From the NCBI GenBank assembly GCA_028874175.1, contig JAPPLN010000005.1:1-41648 (forward strand): 41,648 bases of DNA. The letters run 5' to 3'. A model generated the notes under the pieces. It made no database searches. It was not told the DNA's origin and worked only from the letters and a program-made list of their open reading frames with translations. Source of the stretch: Chloroflexota bacterium. Lineage in GTDB: Bacteria; Chloroflexota; UBA11872. The first letter of the stretch is position 1, and every line of letters begins with the position of its first letter. Below are positions 17,258 through 27,109 of the stretch, one piece after another. Position numbers and translations under genes: made by a program.

Positions 17258-17859
17258 ACCTCGACCCGGCACGCCAGCTTGCCCGAATGGTTGGGCAGCT
17301 ACCGGACTTCCCGGTGGTACCGGCCTACCAGCGCATGCTCTGGCGAATCCGGGCGATGCTTCTGCGGCGAGCGATCGGCGTGGCGTGCGGTGACGATGTT
17401 CGGGTGGACGGCCGGTTCTATTACCCCGCCGGCCTGAAGCTGCAACTGGGCAAGGGCGTGCGCGTGAAGCGCGACGTGCGCGCCGGCTGGGAACCCGGCC
17501 ATGCGCCCGGTGCGGAGCTCTTGATTGGCGCCGGGACGGAGGTCCTGTCCGAATCGCGCCTCGACTGCACCGGCGGGATTCGGGTGGGCGAGCGCTCGCA
17601 CATCGGACGTCGGGCGACGATCTATACACACCGGCATCTGCTGGATCGGCGCGATGTTCCCGCACTGGACGCACCAATCGAAACGGCGCCGGTGACGATT
17701 GGCGACGACGTGATGCTCTACAGCGAGGTGGTGGTGCTGCCGGGCGTGACGATTGGCGACGGAGCGGTGGTGGCCGTGCGGGCGGTTGTGTCGGACGACG
17801 TTCCGCCTTTCGCCGTGGTGGGTGGCATGCCCGCGCGCGTCATTCGAGAGCGGACCTAG
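17254..17859 (+). CDS. Hexapeptide-repeat O-acyltransferase (LbH family)
   Basis: This 201-residue protein shows left-handed beta-helix repeats, for example LLIGAGTEVLSES, GIRVGERSHIGRRATIYTH and VTIGDDVMLYSEVVVLPGVTIGDGAVVAVRAVV, and ends with the typical PPFAVVGGMPARVIRER cap. His126 in IYTHRH is the likely catalytic base. The closest types are maltose/galactoside and WbbJ-like acetyltransferases, which acetylate sugar hydroxyls from acetyl-CoA as trimers in the cytoplasm. It probably decorates the glycan made by the surrounding glycosyltransferases. It starts with GTG (GTGA overlap) and the next gene begins four bases after its stop. Confidence 0.85.
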   Translation: MNLDPARQLARMVGQLPDFPVVPAYQRMLWRIRAMLLRRAIGVACGDDVRVDGRFYYPAGLKLQLGKGVRVKRDVRAGWEPGHAPGAELLIGAGTEVLSESRLDCTGGIRVGERSHIGRRATIYTHRHLLDRRDVPALDAPIETAPVTIGDDVMLYSEVVVLPGVTIGDGAVVAVRAVVSDDVPPFAVVGGMPARVIRERT

Positions 17860-17863
17860 GGCC

Positions 17864-19672
17864 ATGACTGCGGTGACCGCTCAGCGCCCAACGCTGACGC
17901 CACGAGCAGCCTGGGTGCTGGCGACGGCATCAAACGCCTTTGAGCTCCTCCGGAACGAGCACGGGTACACCCGCTGTCCAGAACACCGCGTCGATCACAC
18001 CGGCAAGACGGCCCGCAGCATCGTAATCAACTGCGCGCTGCACGCACACACAAAACAGGAGAAATATCTCGACAGGGCGGTTGCGACGGCGCGACGTGTG
18101 GCGGCACGCCTGGCGCCTGATCCGGCGGCCGGCGGAGCCTGGGTGTTTTTCCCGGGCCTCCACGATCCGCGCAACAACTCGACCAACATCATTGACGCCG
18201 GCGAGTGCGTTGACGCCCTGGCGTCACTCTTGCTTCACGCCGGACACGAGCTGGCGGCGGAGGAACGCGCGTCCTTTGAGCAGGCGATTCGGCTCTGCTG
18301 CGACACGTATCTGCTCACGAACGTCATTGATAAGCCGGTGGTCAACCAGCGGCTCTGGGGCGCGATGGGTCTGGCGGCGGCCTCGGCAGCGTTGGACGAG
18401 CCGACGTGGGCGCAGGCGGTGCTGGATTCAGTGGCGGGTTCGCTGGCCGAGATGCGGTCGGATGGCTCGTTTGCCTACGTGCGCGATGCGGCCCTGCTCG
18501 GGGAAGGCGTGGGGATTTCCGACCTGACGGTCTACTACCACAGCCGCTGCGTGGCCTTCGCGCGCCATGCCCTGCGGCACATCGACGCGGAAGCGTCATT
18601 CGAGGAGCGCTTGCGCGATGGGGCCGACTTTCTTGCCTTTGTGCTTAGGCCCGATGGCGTGATGCCGCTGAGCCTTGAGGGCAAGCGGTGGTTCTGGGAC
18701 GCGGACGACGAGGTTGGCTCGGCCCCCTACGGCGCGTACGTGCTGGCTGCGGACGGACGCGAGACGCTGCTGCCGCTGGCCGGCCGGGTCGCGGCGCAGA
18801 GTGCGGCGGCGCTTGGCAATGGCGGGCTGATTGAGGCGACCAAGGGCGCGCCGGCATTCGTTTGCCGGTACATGCACACCGCCGATCTGGCCTGGCTGGC
18901 ACGGGCGCATGCCGCGGCCGAACTCGACGATTTGCCGAGCAACCCGCCGGCCGCGGCGCGCAACGCCCCGGCCATCGCGGCGGAAGCGGGCGTAGCTCGA
19001 ATCGAGTCACCCCGAGTGTGTGCGCTCGTGCGGACGCACAAACGACCGTCGGACCGCCTGGTTGGCGGTCGCCTCGGTGGCGGAGGGCTCGTCTACGTGG
19101 GAAACGCCCGGAACGGATGGCGCAATCACCTGCGCTTCCGCTCAGAGCCGGAGGTTCCCGAAGGAACCTGGGAGATCGCGCCGCAGTCCAAACGGCTGGT
19201 GCTGCCAGCTTGGAGGCAAGTGCTGGCCGTGCGCGAGTCGCGCTTCCTCCTGCACATTGCACGCACGCACGCACGGGCAGGCCGCGGGCGCTATGCGTTG
19301 ATGTTCCTGTGGCGTCATTTCGGGCCGCCCAGCTGGCGAGCCAGCAGACGTTGGCTTTCGAGCCACGCAGTGCACGGCCACGTCGAGACAGCAAACGGCT
19401 CGCTCGTGGTCGAGTCCGCGGTTGCTCGCGCTGATGGGCGCACGTTGTCCGGCGTGCGAACGCGTCGATGGTTCCAGGCCGAGGGGACGCACCTCTCGGT
19501 ATGCGATCAACTCGAGACTTCCACGCAACTGTCCAGGGTCTGCTACCGGTTGCCGGTCGCCGCGCACGACGTGGACATCGAGGCGGATGGCGCCCGAAGG
19601 CATGGGCGTGACGTGATTGCATTTGGCGCGTTGGCAGCGGGCATGACGGCGCGCGTCAAGTATCGGATTTAG
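17864..19672 (+). CDS. Alpha-toroid plus beta-sandwich protein, polysaccharide-lyase-like
   Basis: This 602-residue protein has an alpha-helical N-terminal half (about 10-375) and a beta-rich C-terminal half (about 385-602, ending GRDVIAFGALAAGMTARVKY). This layout matches heparinase II/III-type and related polysaccharide lyases. Conserved-looking polar segments are CPEHRVDHTGKTAR near residue 38, NNSTNIIDAGECVDAL near 104, NQRLWGAMGLA near 160 and GISDLTVYYHSRC near 221. There is no signal peptide, so it would act in the cytoplasm, or be exported by an unknown route. A lyase or an epimerase acting on uronic-acid sugars is possible but unproven. It sits between the acyltransferase and a GT4 gene with gaps of four and two bases. 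The frame is open further upstream, but only inside the acyltransferase gene. Confidence 0.7.
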   Translation: MTAVTAQRPTLTPRAAWVLATASNAFELLRNEHGYTRCPEHRVDHTGKTARSIVINCALHAHTKQEKYLDRAVATARRVAARLAPDPAAGGAWVFFPGLHDPRNNSTNIIDAGECVDALASLLLHAGHELAAEERASFEQAIRLCCDTYLLTNVIDKPVVNQRLWGAMGLAAASAALDEPTWAQAVLDSVAGSLAEMRSDGSFAYVRDAALLGEGVGISDLTVYYHSRCVAFARHALRHIDAEASFEERLRDGADFLAFVLRPDGVMPLSLEGKRWFWDADDEVGSAPYGAYVLAADGRETLLPLAGRVAAQSAAALGNGGLIEATKGAPAFVCRYMHTADLAWLARAHAAAELDDLPSNPPAAARNAPAIAAEAGVARIESPRVCALVRTHKRPSDRLVGGRLGGGGLVYVGNARNGWRNHLRFRSEPEVPEGTWEIAPQSKRLVLPAWRQVLAVRESRFLLHIARTHARAGRGRYALMFLWRHFGPPSWRASRRWLSSHAVHGHVETANGSLVVESAVARADGRTLSGVRTRRWFQAEGTHLSVCDQLETSTQLSRVCYRLPVAAHDVDIEADGARRHGRDVIAFGALAAGMTARVKYRI

Positions 19673-19674
19673 AG

Positions 19675-20883
19675 GTGGCCGAGCCGCCGCGCATCGTGAT
19701 CGTTGCGAATGCCCGGATACCCAGCGAACGGGCGCATCCGCTCCAGATCATGCAGATGGCTGCCGGATTCGCAGCCGGCGGCGCAACCGTCTTGCTTGCC
19801 TACGCCCGCCGTGCGAACACCGCAGCCATGCTCGCGGTGAGCGACCCATTTGAATACGCAGGCGTTCGCAGGACATTCGCACTCATCGGATTGCCGACGG
19901 TTGACGCCATCAAGCGCGTCACCATCGACTGGCCAATGCTGAATCATGGCCCGATCAGGCTGTTTGCCCACGTGCTGCAGCTCTGGTCATTCGCTGTCGC
20001 CGCCCTCACCGTTGTGCGCCGTTGGCGACCCAACGTGGTCTACAGCCGCGATTTGCTTCCACTGACGGTTCTACGGCTCCTGATGGGGCAACGTGCCTGC
20101 TTCTGCTTTGAGGTGCACACCGTCCCTCGCTCACGCTTGTCCGCGGCCCTGCATTGCTGGGCCGCGCGTCGCATGGACGCAGTAGTCGCCATAACGGAGG
20201 GTCTGCGACGGTGGTATCTGGAGGCAGGTTTCGAACCTGAGCGCCTGTTCGTGGCGCCTGATGCGGTGGACATTCAGGCGTTTGCAAACCGAGATAAAGC
20301 CGAAGCCCGCGCTGAGTTAGACATTCCCGCCGACGCGCGCGTGGTCTGCTACCTGGGCCATCTGTATCCCTGGAAGGGCGTCGACGCCCTGGTGGAGGCG
20401 TCGCGCTTCGCCGACCCGGAGGTGCAGTGGATCATCGTGGGCGGAGTTCCGCCGGATCTGGACCGGATTCGCATGTCCGCTGCCGGCCTGCCCAACGTGC
20501 ACGTCTCGGGACACATGCCGCCGGACCGAGCGCGACGCTACCTGGTAGCCGCCGACGTGGCCGCGATTCCGTTCAGCGGGCGGCAGGTCATCGGACGCGA
20601 GCACACGTCGCCGCTCAAGCTATTCGAATACATGGCGGCGGAACGTCCGATCGTGGCCAGTGACTTACCCTCATTGCGCGAGGTCTTGCACGATGAGCGC
20701 AATGCCCTGCTCGTCGCGCCGGACGATCCGCGGGCGCTGGCGGAAGCCGTGGCGCGTCTGTTCGCCGATGCGGAGCTGGCAACTCGCCTGGCCCAGGCCG
20801 CTCGTATGGAGGTGGAGAGCCGTACATGGACGCAGCGCGCCACGGCAATCCGCGAGTTTCTCGAATCTACGCCGGCTTCTTGA
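19675..20883 (+). CDS. GT4 glycosyltransferase
   Basis: This 402-residue GT-B enzyme has an N-terminal IVIVANARIPSERAHPLQIMQMA segment, with SERAHPLQI in place of the glycine-rich loop, as in a known GT4 subgroup. SRDLLPLTVL and CFEVHTVPRS mark the acceptor domain. The donor half has YLGHLYPWKGVDALVEA, IIVGGVPPDLDR and SPLKLFEYMAAERPIVASDLPSLREVL. It starts with GTG two bases after the previous stop. An alternative GT2-like role is excluded by the GT-B layout. Donor unknown. Confidence 0.88.
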   Translation: MAEPPRIVIVANARIPSERAHPLQIMQMAAGFAAGGATVLLAYARRANTAAMLAVSDPFEYAGVRRTFALIGLPTVDAIKRVTIDWPMLNHGPIRLFAHVLQLWSFAVAALTVVRRWRPNVVYSRDLLPLTVLRLLMGQRACFCFEVHTVPRSRLSAALHCWAARRMDAVVAITEGLRRWYLEAGFEPERLFVAPDAVDIQAFANRDKAEARAELDIPADARVVCYLGHLYPWKGVDALVEASRFADPEVQWIIVGGVPPDLDRIRMSAAGLPNVHVSGHMPPDRARRYLVAADVAAIPFSGRQVIGREHTSPLKLFEYMAAERPIVASDLPSLREVLHDERNALLVAPDDPRALAEAVARLFADAELATRLAQAARMEVESRTWTQRATAIREFLESTPAS

Positions 20884-23453
20884 CACGGGTAGACGAAGTC
20901 TGGGGCCGCCTGCTCGGCCGGATTGAGCATGCCTCGGTCGCGCAGCGCCGCGCTCTTGTGGCAATCGGCCTGCTGACGCCTCTGCTGGTGCTCTATCGTG
21001 ATCTGCTCTTCGTTGGTTCGGCCTGGCTCGACCTCGACCTGCTGCTCAGCTATCAGCCGCGCTACGCACTGCTGGCCGACGGCATTCGCGAAGGACGCAT
21101 GCCGCTTTGGGCCGACGGCATGTTGGCCGGATTCCCGGTTGCCTTTTCGGAGTTCGGGTGGTTTTACCCGCTGACGTGGGTGTTGCTGCGGGTTTTCGAG
21201 CCATTGCGCGCCTATTTCATTGAGTTGGCGATTGGCCTGGCTCTGGCAGCTGCCGCGGCCTACTGGCTGGGGCGGGTCTGGGGTCTCTCTCGGCTTGGCG
21301 CCTACATGGCCGCGTTTTTGTTTACGTATGGCGGATTCGTATTTGCGACCTCGCGATTCCTCAACTACGCCGACATCTTCTTTGCTCTGCCGGCCGGGGT
21401 TGGGGCCATCGAGCTGATCACGCGCGGGCAGCGTCGATACAGCGGTCTCCTGGCCCTCAGCGCCGCGGTAACCGTTCTTGCCGGCCATCCCCAGATTGCG
21501 TTGTTGTGGGGCTTTGTCTGGCTCCTTTTTGCCGCGACACGCTTCTGGTGGATCTGGGGCGACTCAGGTATACAGCGGGCGGTCACTGGTCTGGCCTGGG
21601 TTGGTGCTGCTGCCGCGTCAGGCCTGGCCGTGGGTGCGGTTCGTCTCCTACCCACGATTTCAACTACGGGGCTTTCGGCCCGCGCCGGCGGGCTGGACTT
21701 TGAGGTTGCATCACAGGGGTCGATCCCGCCGTGGAGTCTCGTCCTGGGATATCTCTATCCGGCATTTGAGATTCCGCGCGTGCTGAACGAGACGCTGAAC
21801 GCCGAGGAACTGCTGTACCTGGGGCTGGCCGCGCCTGCGCTGGCGTTGGTGGCTGTTGTCGTCGGCTGGCGTCAACGCCTGGTCGTCTTTCTCAGCGGGC
21901 TGATCCTGCTGACCTGGATTCTCTCGATGGGTTCGTTCAGCCTGGGATTCCCGCTGCTTCACAAGCTGCCGCTGTTTGAATTTTTCCGACAGCCGGCACG
22001 CTTTGGAATCGCCGCGTCGTTCGGGCTGGCGTACCTGGTCGCCATGGGAATCGAGCATCTGCGCGACGCCGACTTGCGGTCGAGACTGCTCGTGCGCTGG
22101 ATCGGCCGCGTCTGGGTCTGGCTCGCGGGATTGATCGGGGCCGGCGCCGTTGCGGCCACCATCGTCCTCACGGGATTCGCGTTCCTGATTGTCCCGTATG
22201 CCTACGACTACATCGATCGGGTGATCGTTGGATCGGAAGGCCGGTTTCTGACGGCCGAGCGCTACTACCGCACATTCGATCAGCTCTACGAACGGATGAC
22301 GGCGGCTTTCAGTCTTGAGTACTGGGCGCCCCGCTGGTCGCTGCTCGCGGCCTTGCTGACGGCCGTGATCTTCTGGCGGTATCTGCGCCATCGCGTGTCA
22401 CCGGCGAGCGCGCAGGCGGCTCTGGTTGGCGTGCTGGTGTTCGACATCCTGCTGGCGCCGTTCCATGGGATTCCAACCGTTCCCAACGACTGGTATGCCC
22501 GGGAGCCCCAGGCCGCCAGCGTGGTGCCGGCGGACTCCGGGGGCGATTGGCGGGTGTTCTCATACCGGAGCCAGGCACAGAAATTCGAGCTGTCCACCGC
22601 CGCGGGAACTGAGCTGGATCGAACACGTCGCGACCTGCTGGAGTACATCTTTCTGAATGAAACGCTTGCGCCCAACTTGCCCATGACCGGTGGACGTGCG
22701 TCGATCGACGGCTACGAAAACTTGATGCCGCGAGCCACCGCCGCCTATCTGGCCTATGTCGGCAGCGAACGCTCCACGGTTGCCGGCTTCGCTTCGGACT
22801 CGGCGTTGGACGCTGATGCGCGGTCCGAATTGCTGAGGCGCCGCGTGCCGGCTCTGGCCGCCGCCAACGTGCGCTTCGTCACGTCCGGGGTTCCCATTGC
22901 GATTCCGACGCTGAGCCAGGTTCAAGCGCATGACCTGGCACTGCCCGCATGGGCGTCAGTGGACCAGACGCTGTATATCTACGAAGTCCAGGACTGGGCG
23001 CCTCGGGCCTGGGTCGCACGAGACTGGCGGATTATTGAGGCCGAAGCCGAGTCGCCAGAGGTTTTGGAGGCCATTGGCGGTCGTACCGACCGCGTCCTGG
23101 TTGACCGCGATCCCGGCATTGCTCCAACGCTGGCTACTGGGACCGAGGTTGTGCATCCGCCGGAACGCGACGCCCAGCGCGTCACCGTCCGGGTGGAACT
23201 GAGCCAACCAGGACTGCTGGTGCTGAACGAGGCCATGTTTCCGGGCTGGGAAGCAACCGTGGACGGCCGCCCGACGGAGATGGTCACCGTGAACACGCTG
23301 ATGCGTGGCGTCCCGATTGACAGCTCAGGCACCCATACCGTGGTGATGACCTACACGCCACCGGGATTCGCTGCAGGGATAGTGGTCTCTCTCGTGGCAC
23401 TAGGCGCACTGATTGTGCTGGCAGCCGCGGGAATATGGGTCGACCGCCGGTGA
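20880..23453 (+). CDS. YfhO-like multi-pass membrane protein
   Basis: This roughly 857-residue protein matches YfhO-type membrane proteins: LLVLYRDLLF in the first helix, a SYQPRYALLADGIREGRMPLWADGMLAGFP loop with acidic residues, and about 11-13 membrane helices. An extracytoplasmic C-terminal domain ends with LLVLNEAMFPGWEATVDG and HTVVMTYTPPGF before a last helix. YfhO proteins in Gram-positive bacteria are tied to glycosylation of teichoic acids, so a GT-C-like role outside the membrane is inferred. Two starts are possible: ATG at 20826, a 58-base overlap with the previous gene, or TTG at 20880, a TTGA overlap. The latter matches the coupling seen throughout the locus and is used here. 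Confidence 0.78.
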   Translation: MTRVDEVWGRLLGRIEHASVAQRRALVAIGLLTPLLVLYRDLLFVGSAWLDLDLLLSYQPRYALLADGIREGRMPLWADGMLAGFPVAFSEFGWFYPLTWVLLRVFEPLRAYFIELAIGLALAAAAAYWLGRVWGLSRLGAYMAAFLFTYGGFVFATSRFLNYADIFFALPAGVGAIELITRGQRRYSGLLALSAAVTVLAGHPQIALLWGFVWLLFAATRFWWIWGDSGIQRAVTGLAWVGAAAASGLAVGAVRLLPTISTTGLSARAGGLDFEVASQGSIPPWSLVLGYLYPAFEIPRVLNETLNAEELLYLGLAAPALALVAVVVGWRQRLVVFLSGLILLTWILSMGSFSLGFPLLHKLPLFEFFRQPARFGIAASFGLAYLVAMGIEHLRDADLRSRLLVRWIGRVWVWLAGLIGAGAVAATIVLTGFAFLIVPYAYDYIDRVIVGSEGRFLTAERYYRTFDQLYERMTAAFSLEYWAPRWSLLAALLTAVIFWRYLRHRVSPASAQAALVGVLVFDILLAPFHGIPTVPNDWYAREPQAASVVPADSGGDWRVFSYRSQAQKFELSTAAGTELDRTRRDLLEYIFLNETLAPNLPMTGGRASIDGYENLMPRATAAYLAYVGSERSTVAGFASDSALDADARSELLRRRVPALAAANVRFVTSGVPIAIPTLSQVQAHDLALPAWASVDQTLYIYEVQDWAPRAWVARDWRIIEAEAESPEVLEAIGGRTDRVLVDRDPGIAPTLATGTEVVHPPERDAQRVTVRVELSQPGLLVLNEAMFPGWEATVDGRPTEMVTVNTLMRGVPIDSSGTHTVVMTYTPPGFAAGIVVSLVALGALIVLAAAGIWVDRR

Positions 23454-24580
23454 AGCTGGCGCTCGTCAGCGATGCGCTTGACCCGACCAATGGATGGGGA
23501 CGTTACGCGGGCGAATTGGCACGGGAACTGATCGGGGCTGGCGTGGATGTTCGTCTGGTCAGCCCGCGAAGCCTAGCGACGATGGTTGATGTTCGAGGCT
23601 ACCCGGACCACGCGGCGATTCCATCGTTTCAGCATGGTCGACGCCATCCGCTGCGAGTGCTTCAGCGCACGCTTCCACCTCTGTTGGGGGCACTTCGGGG
23701 TGCTGATGTCATTCACTGCATGGTGGAGCCCTACGCGCCGGCCGTCGCACTAGCGGCGGGTCGACGACCTTATTTCGTTTCGCTGGTCGGTACGTATTCC
23801 CTGCCATCGGGCCGGCCACCGATGGAGCGCTGGCTGCTGCGCTGGGCGCTGCGCCGGGCACGAGGGCTGCCGGCCATTAGCGACTACACGCGCCGGCAAG
23901 TTGAGCGCGATGCCAACGTGCGGCAGACAAGCGTGGTGCCACTTGCGGTGCGGGCCAGGGACTTTCAGCGCGAGCACCCACCGCCCCGGGAGCCTGGCCT
24001 GATCGTCTCGGTCGGCGAGTGCAAGCCACGCAAGGGTTTCGACCTGGCGCTGGAGGCATTTGCGCACCTGAAGTCCGAGGGCGTCGCGAGCAGATACGTA
24101 ATCGTCGGTCCAGTCAGTTCGTCATCGCGATATGCAGGTCAGTTACGTGACCGGATTCGCGAGCTTGGGCTCGATCCATTCGTCACGCTGACCGGCGTCG
24201 TCAGCGAGGACGAGCTTGTGGACTGGTACAACCGAGCGCGTGTGGTGACGATGCCGTATCGCCTGGCTGGATCCGATTTCGATGGCTTCGGTCTGGTGCT
24301 GCTGGAGGCTAACGCCTGCGGGACCCCGGTCGTCAGCGCACAAGACTCCGGGGCCGAGGAACCGGTTGTCCATAACGAGAATGGTCTCCTGGTTCCGCCG
24401 AATGACGTTCCCGCACTGACCGACGCGCTTCGTACCGTTCTGACCGACGCAGCCCGCTGGCAGTCGCTGGCACGTGGCGCCCGCCGCCGCGCCGACGCGA
24501 TGTCATGGCGCCGATCGGCGCAGCGACTGCTGGACGTGTACGCCGACGCGTTGGGCAGCCGCCTGGAACCGCGCGCGTGA
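23450..24580 (+). CDS. GT4 glycosyltransferase
   Basis: This 376-residue protein begins KLALVSDALDPTNGWGRYAGELARELI, with a glycine-containing loop in the acceptor domain. The donor half has LIVSVGECKPRKGFDLALEAF and the donor motif DGFGLVLLEANACGTPVVS, in which Asp replaces the first Glu of EX7E. A GTG at 23450 overlaps the previous stop (GTGA) and is preferred over an ATG 15 bases further upstream. It is also coupled to the flippase gene. The specificity cannot be inferred. Confidence 0.87.
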   Translation: MKLALVSDALDPTNGWGRYAGELARELIGAGVDVRLVSPRSLATMVDVRGYPDHAAIPSFQHGRRHPLRVLQRTLPPLLGALRGADVIHCMVEPYAPAVALAAGRRPYFVSLVGTYSLPSGRPPMERWLLRWALRRARGLPAISDYTRRQVERDANVRQTSVVPLAVRARDFQREHPPPREPGLIVSVGECKPRKGFDLALEAFAHLKSEGVASRYVIVGPVSSSSRYAGQLRDRIRELGLDPFVTLTGVVSEDELVDWYNRARVVTMPYRLAGSDFDGFGLVLLEANACGTPVVSAQDSGAEEPVVHNENGLLVPPNDVPALTDALRTVLTDAARWQSLARGARRRADAMSWRRSAQRLLDVYADALGSRLEPRA

Positions 24581-26052
24581 CTGGTCGTGAGGCGCCCGCG
24601 GCCCGCCAAGGAGATCTCGAGGACCGCGCGATCCGCGGCGTGATTTCGCTCGGGATGCGCGAAGGCGGCATGAAGCTCGTCTCCTTCCTGGGCAGCGTTG
24701 CCCTCTTCCGCCTGCTAACGCCCGCAGACTTCGGAGTCATCGTTCCGATCGCCACCTTCGCCGGACTGGTCAAGCAGTTCGCGGATCTTGGATTGCACCC
24801 CAGCCTGATCCAACGCGGCAGCGAGCCCGGAACCCGCGACCTCCGTGCGGTGTTCACGGGACAGCTACTGCTCGTTTTCGCTGGTGGCGTGATCGTGTTC
24901 TTTGCTGGCCCGTTTGCGGTTGATGCATTACTGAACGATCAAATCGATCCCTGGATGACCCGGGTATTCGCCTTTTCCGTCTTCTTCACCGCCTTTCGGA
25001 TTGTTCCGGCGGCCCTGCTCGAGCGTCATTTCCAGTTCGGTCGACTGGCGGCGGCCGACATCGCTGGGACCCTGTTTTACTACAGCGCCGGAATTGGGTT
25101 TGCCATCGGCGCCGCTGGCGTCTGGAGCCTCGTCATCGCACATGTCGGCGCCAGCCTCGTCTCTACGCTGGCGGTAGTCGTGGCGCGACCGTGGTGGCCC
25201 GTGCCCACGCGGAATCTACGCGTGCTGCGCCCGCACATGGGCTTTGGCGCGCGCTTTCAAGGATCGCGCCTGGCGATCACGCTGAAGGACTCACTCATCC
25301 CGCTCTTCACGCCACGGGCGTTTGGAGCAGCCGCCACGGGGTATCTCAATTGGGCCAACCGGGTCTCTGCGCAGCCGCTGGCTCTCACGCAGTGGGTGGC
25401 ACGGGTTAGCCTGCCGACGTTCGCGCGGATCCAGGATGCGCCCGAGCAGGTTCGCCGCGGCGCTGAGCTCACGCTGAAGTGGAATGCGATCGTGACGCTG
25501 CCGGGATTCGTTGCCGTCATTGCGTTTGGGCCGGAGATCGCCAGCCTGATTTATGGCGATCAATGGTTGCCGGCGGTTCCGGCCCTGTACGTACTGGCAA
25601 TCAACAATGCCCTCATCCCAATCAATGGGCTGATAACGCCGATTCTGAACGCGGTGGGTAAGACAAAAACGGTTCTTTTGGTGTCGCTCGGCTGGGCGGC
25701 TGCTGCCTGGGGTCTGGCTGCGATTCTCATGGCGCTGGGAACGGGATTCCTGGCAGTTCCAATTGCCCTGGCTGTTTCGCAGGGTCTGGCGGCACTGGTG
25801 TTGCTGCCGATCGGTCGCCGTGAATTCGACCTGCGGCTCGCTCACCACCTGGTACGTCCGCTGCTGGCGGCTGTAGGCGCCGGGCTATTTGGACGATTGG
25901 TCCTCCTGCCGCTGCTGACCGATCCGGTCCTGCTGATCCAGGGCGGCATCGTGGTCGTGCTGATCTACGCCGCGCTTCTCTACGTCATTGACCGCAGCGC
26001 GCTGCGGTCTGAGCTCGGTGCGCTGTGGAAGCGGCGCGCGGGGGCTGCCTGA
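24577..26052 (+). CDS. Wzx-type polysaccharide flippase (MOP superfamily)
   Basis: This 491-residue membrane protein has the features of the O-antigen/teichuronic acid flippase family: RAIRGVISLGMREGGMKLVSFLGSVALFRLLTPADFGV at the start, LADLGLHPSLIQRG-like residues near 70, and about 12-14 hydrophobic helices with few long loops. It would move lipid-linked oligosaccharides from the inner to the outer face of the cytoplasmic membrane. It is notable that the same locus also encodes an ABC exporter. The start is GTG in a GTGA overlap with the GT4 gene; the open frame extends 24 codons upstream inside that gene. No Wzy polymerase is encoded next to it. Confidence 0.88.
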   Translation: MTGREAPAARQGDLEDRAIRGVISLGMREGGMKLVSFLGSVALFRLLTPADFGVIVPIATFAGLVKQFADLGLHPSLIQRGSEPGTRDLRAVFTGQLLLVFAGGVIVFFAGPFAVDALLNDQIDPWMTRVFAFSVFFTAFRIVPAALLERHFQFGRLAAADIAGTLFYYSAGIGFAIGAAGVWSLVIAHVGASLVSTLAVVVARPWWPVPTRNLRVLRPHMGFGARFQGSRLAITLKDSLIPLFTPRAFGAAATGYLNWANRVSAQPLALTQWVARVSLPTFARIQDAPEQVRRGAELTLKWNAIVTLPGFVAVIAFGPEIASLIYGDQWLPAVPALYVLAINNALIPINGLITPILNAVGKTKTVLLVSLGWAAAAWGLAAILMALGTGFLAVPIALAVSQGLAALVLLPIGRREFDLRLAHHLVRPLLAAVGAGLFGRLVLLPLLTDPVLLIQGGIVVVLIYAALLYVIDRSALRSELGALWKRRAGAA

Positions 26053-26059
26053 GTTCGCC

Positions 26060-27109
26060 GTGCGAGTTCTCCTCATCGGCCCGCAATGGGACACCGGACA
26101 GTGGACCGAATACTGCGCGCTGGGGTTGGAAGCCGGGGGGCACGAGGTCCGGACGTTTCGCTACAGCCGGAGTCTCGAGCGGCCAGTCGGGCTGTGGGGG
26201 CGGATACAGCGGAGGCTGATTGGGCCCGATCGCTTCGAAATAGGTCGGGTATTTGATGCGGCGCGGGCGGACAACCTGGCCGCGCTGAGCCTCGCCGAGG
26301 AGCACCGGCCGGAGTTCACGTTAGTTCTGAAGGGTGAAGTTCTGCTGCCGGAATCGGTTGAGCGTCTCCGAAACCTGACGAATGGTCCCGTGGTGCAATG
26401 GTGCGGCGACGATCCGAGCTGGTTCCCCAACATTATTGGAGCGGCGCACTTATACGACCGGTTTTACCTGGCCGATCCAACGTATGCCCCCGGTCTTGAT
26501 CCGCGCGGGGTCCGCGCGGAGTTTCTGCCGCACGCTGTGGATCCGGCTTCGTGGGCCGGGGACGACGCAGACGACGAGTCGACGGACGTCATTTTCGTCG
26601 GAGACGCACGACACAACATGGGGCATCTCCCGGCGAATCGGTCCAGGGTCGACATCCTGGAGGCCGTTGCTCGCTCCGGGGTCACGTTGGCCGTGTGGGG
26701 CCGTGGATGGGAGAAACTGGAGTCGAGCTATCGCGTTCGCGATGCGCATCGCGGCCTGACCCTTCTGCCCGCGGCTGCCGTGGCCCGCGCCTACCGGGGC
26801 GCCAAGATCGTGCTGAACGTCCACCACGCGCAAATGCGCCAAGGGCCGAACATGCGCACGTTCGAAATCCCGGCCGCCGGTGCCTTTCAGCTCACCGACT
26901 ACAAGGCTCAGATGGACGATCTGTTCGAGGTCGGCACCGAGCTTGCGGTCTACAAGGACGCCAGCGATGTGACCGAAGCGATTCACCGCTACTTGAACGA
27001 CGAGGCGGCCCGGCGCGCGATCACACTGGCCGGCAAGCGCCGCGTCGAGCGCGATCACACTTATGCCGTCCGAATGCGGCAACTGATTAACGGCACGCGT
27101 GATGGCTGA
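26060..27109 (+). CDS. CgeB/DUF3880-like glycosyltransferase
   Basis: This 349-residue protein matches CgeB-type GT-B enzymes: RVLLIGPQWDTGQWTEYCALGLEAGGHEV at the start, VLKGEVLLPES, VQWCGDDPSWF near residue 115 and, in the last third, NVHHAQMRQGPNMRTFEIPAAGAFQLTDYKAQMDDLFEVG. In Bacillus, CgeB glycosylates spore surface proteins; others glycosylate surface glycans. The frame is open from 25988, but GTG at 26060 gives the family start seven bases after the flippase stop. The 3' end overlaps the methyltransferase gene by eight bases. Confidence 0.82.
   Translation: MRVLLIGPQWDTGQWTEYCALGLEAGGHEVRTFRYSRSLERPVGLWGRIQRRLIGPDRFEIGRVFDAARADNLAALSLAEEHRPEFTLVLKGEVLLPESVERLRNLTNGPVVQWCGDDPSWFPNIIGAAHLYDRFYLADPTYAPGLDPRGVRAEFLPHAVDPASWAGDDADDESTDVIFVGDARHNMGHLPANRSRVDILEAVARSGVTLAVWGRGWEKLESSYRVRDAHRGLTLLPAAAVARAYRGAKIVLNVHHAQMRQGPNMRTFEIPAAGAFQLTDYKAQMDDLFEVGTELAVYKDASDVTEAIHRYLNDEAARRAITLAGKRRVERDHTYAVRMRQLINGTRDG

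Noticed and set aside
18645-19622. Minus-strand open frame of 325 codons opposite the lyase-like gene
   Set aside because: It is very rich in Arg, Pro and Ala, as expected from a shadow frame, with no motif.
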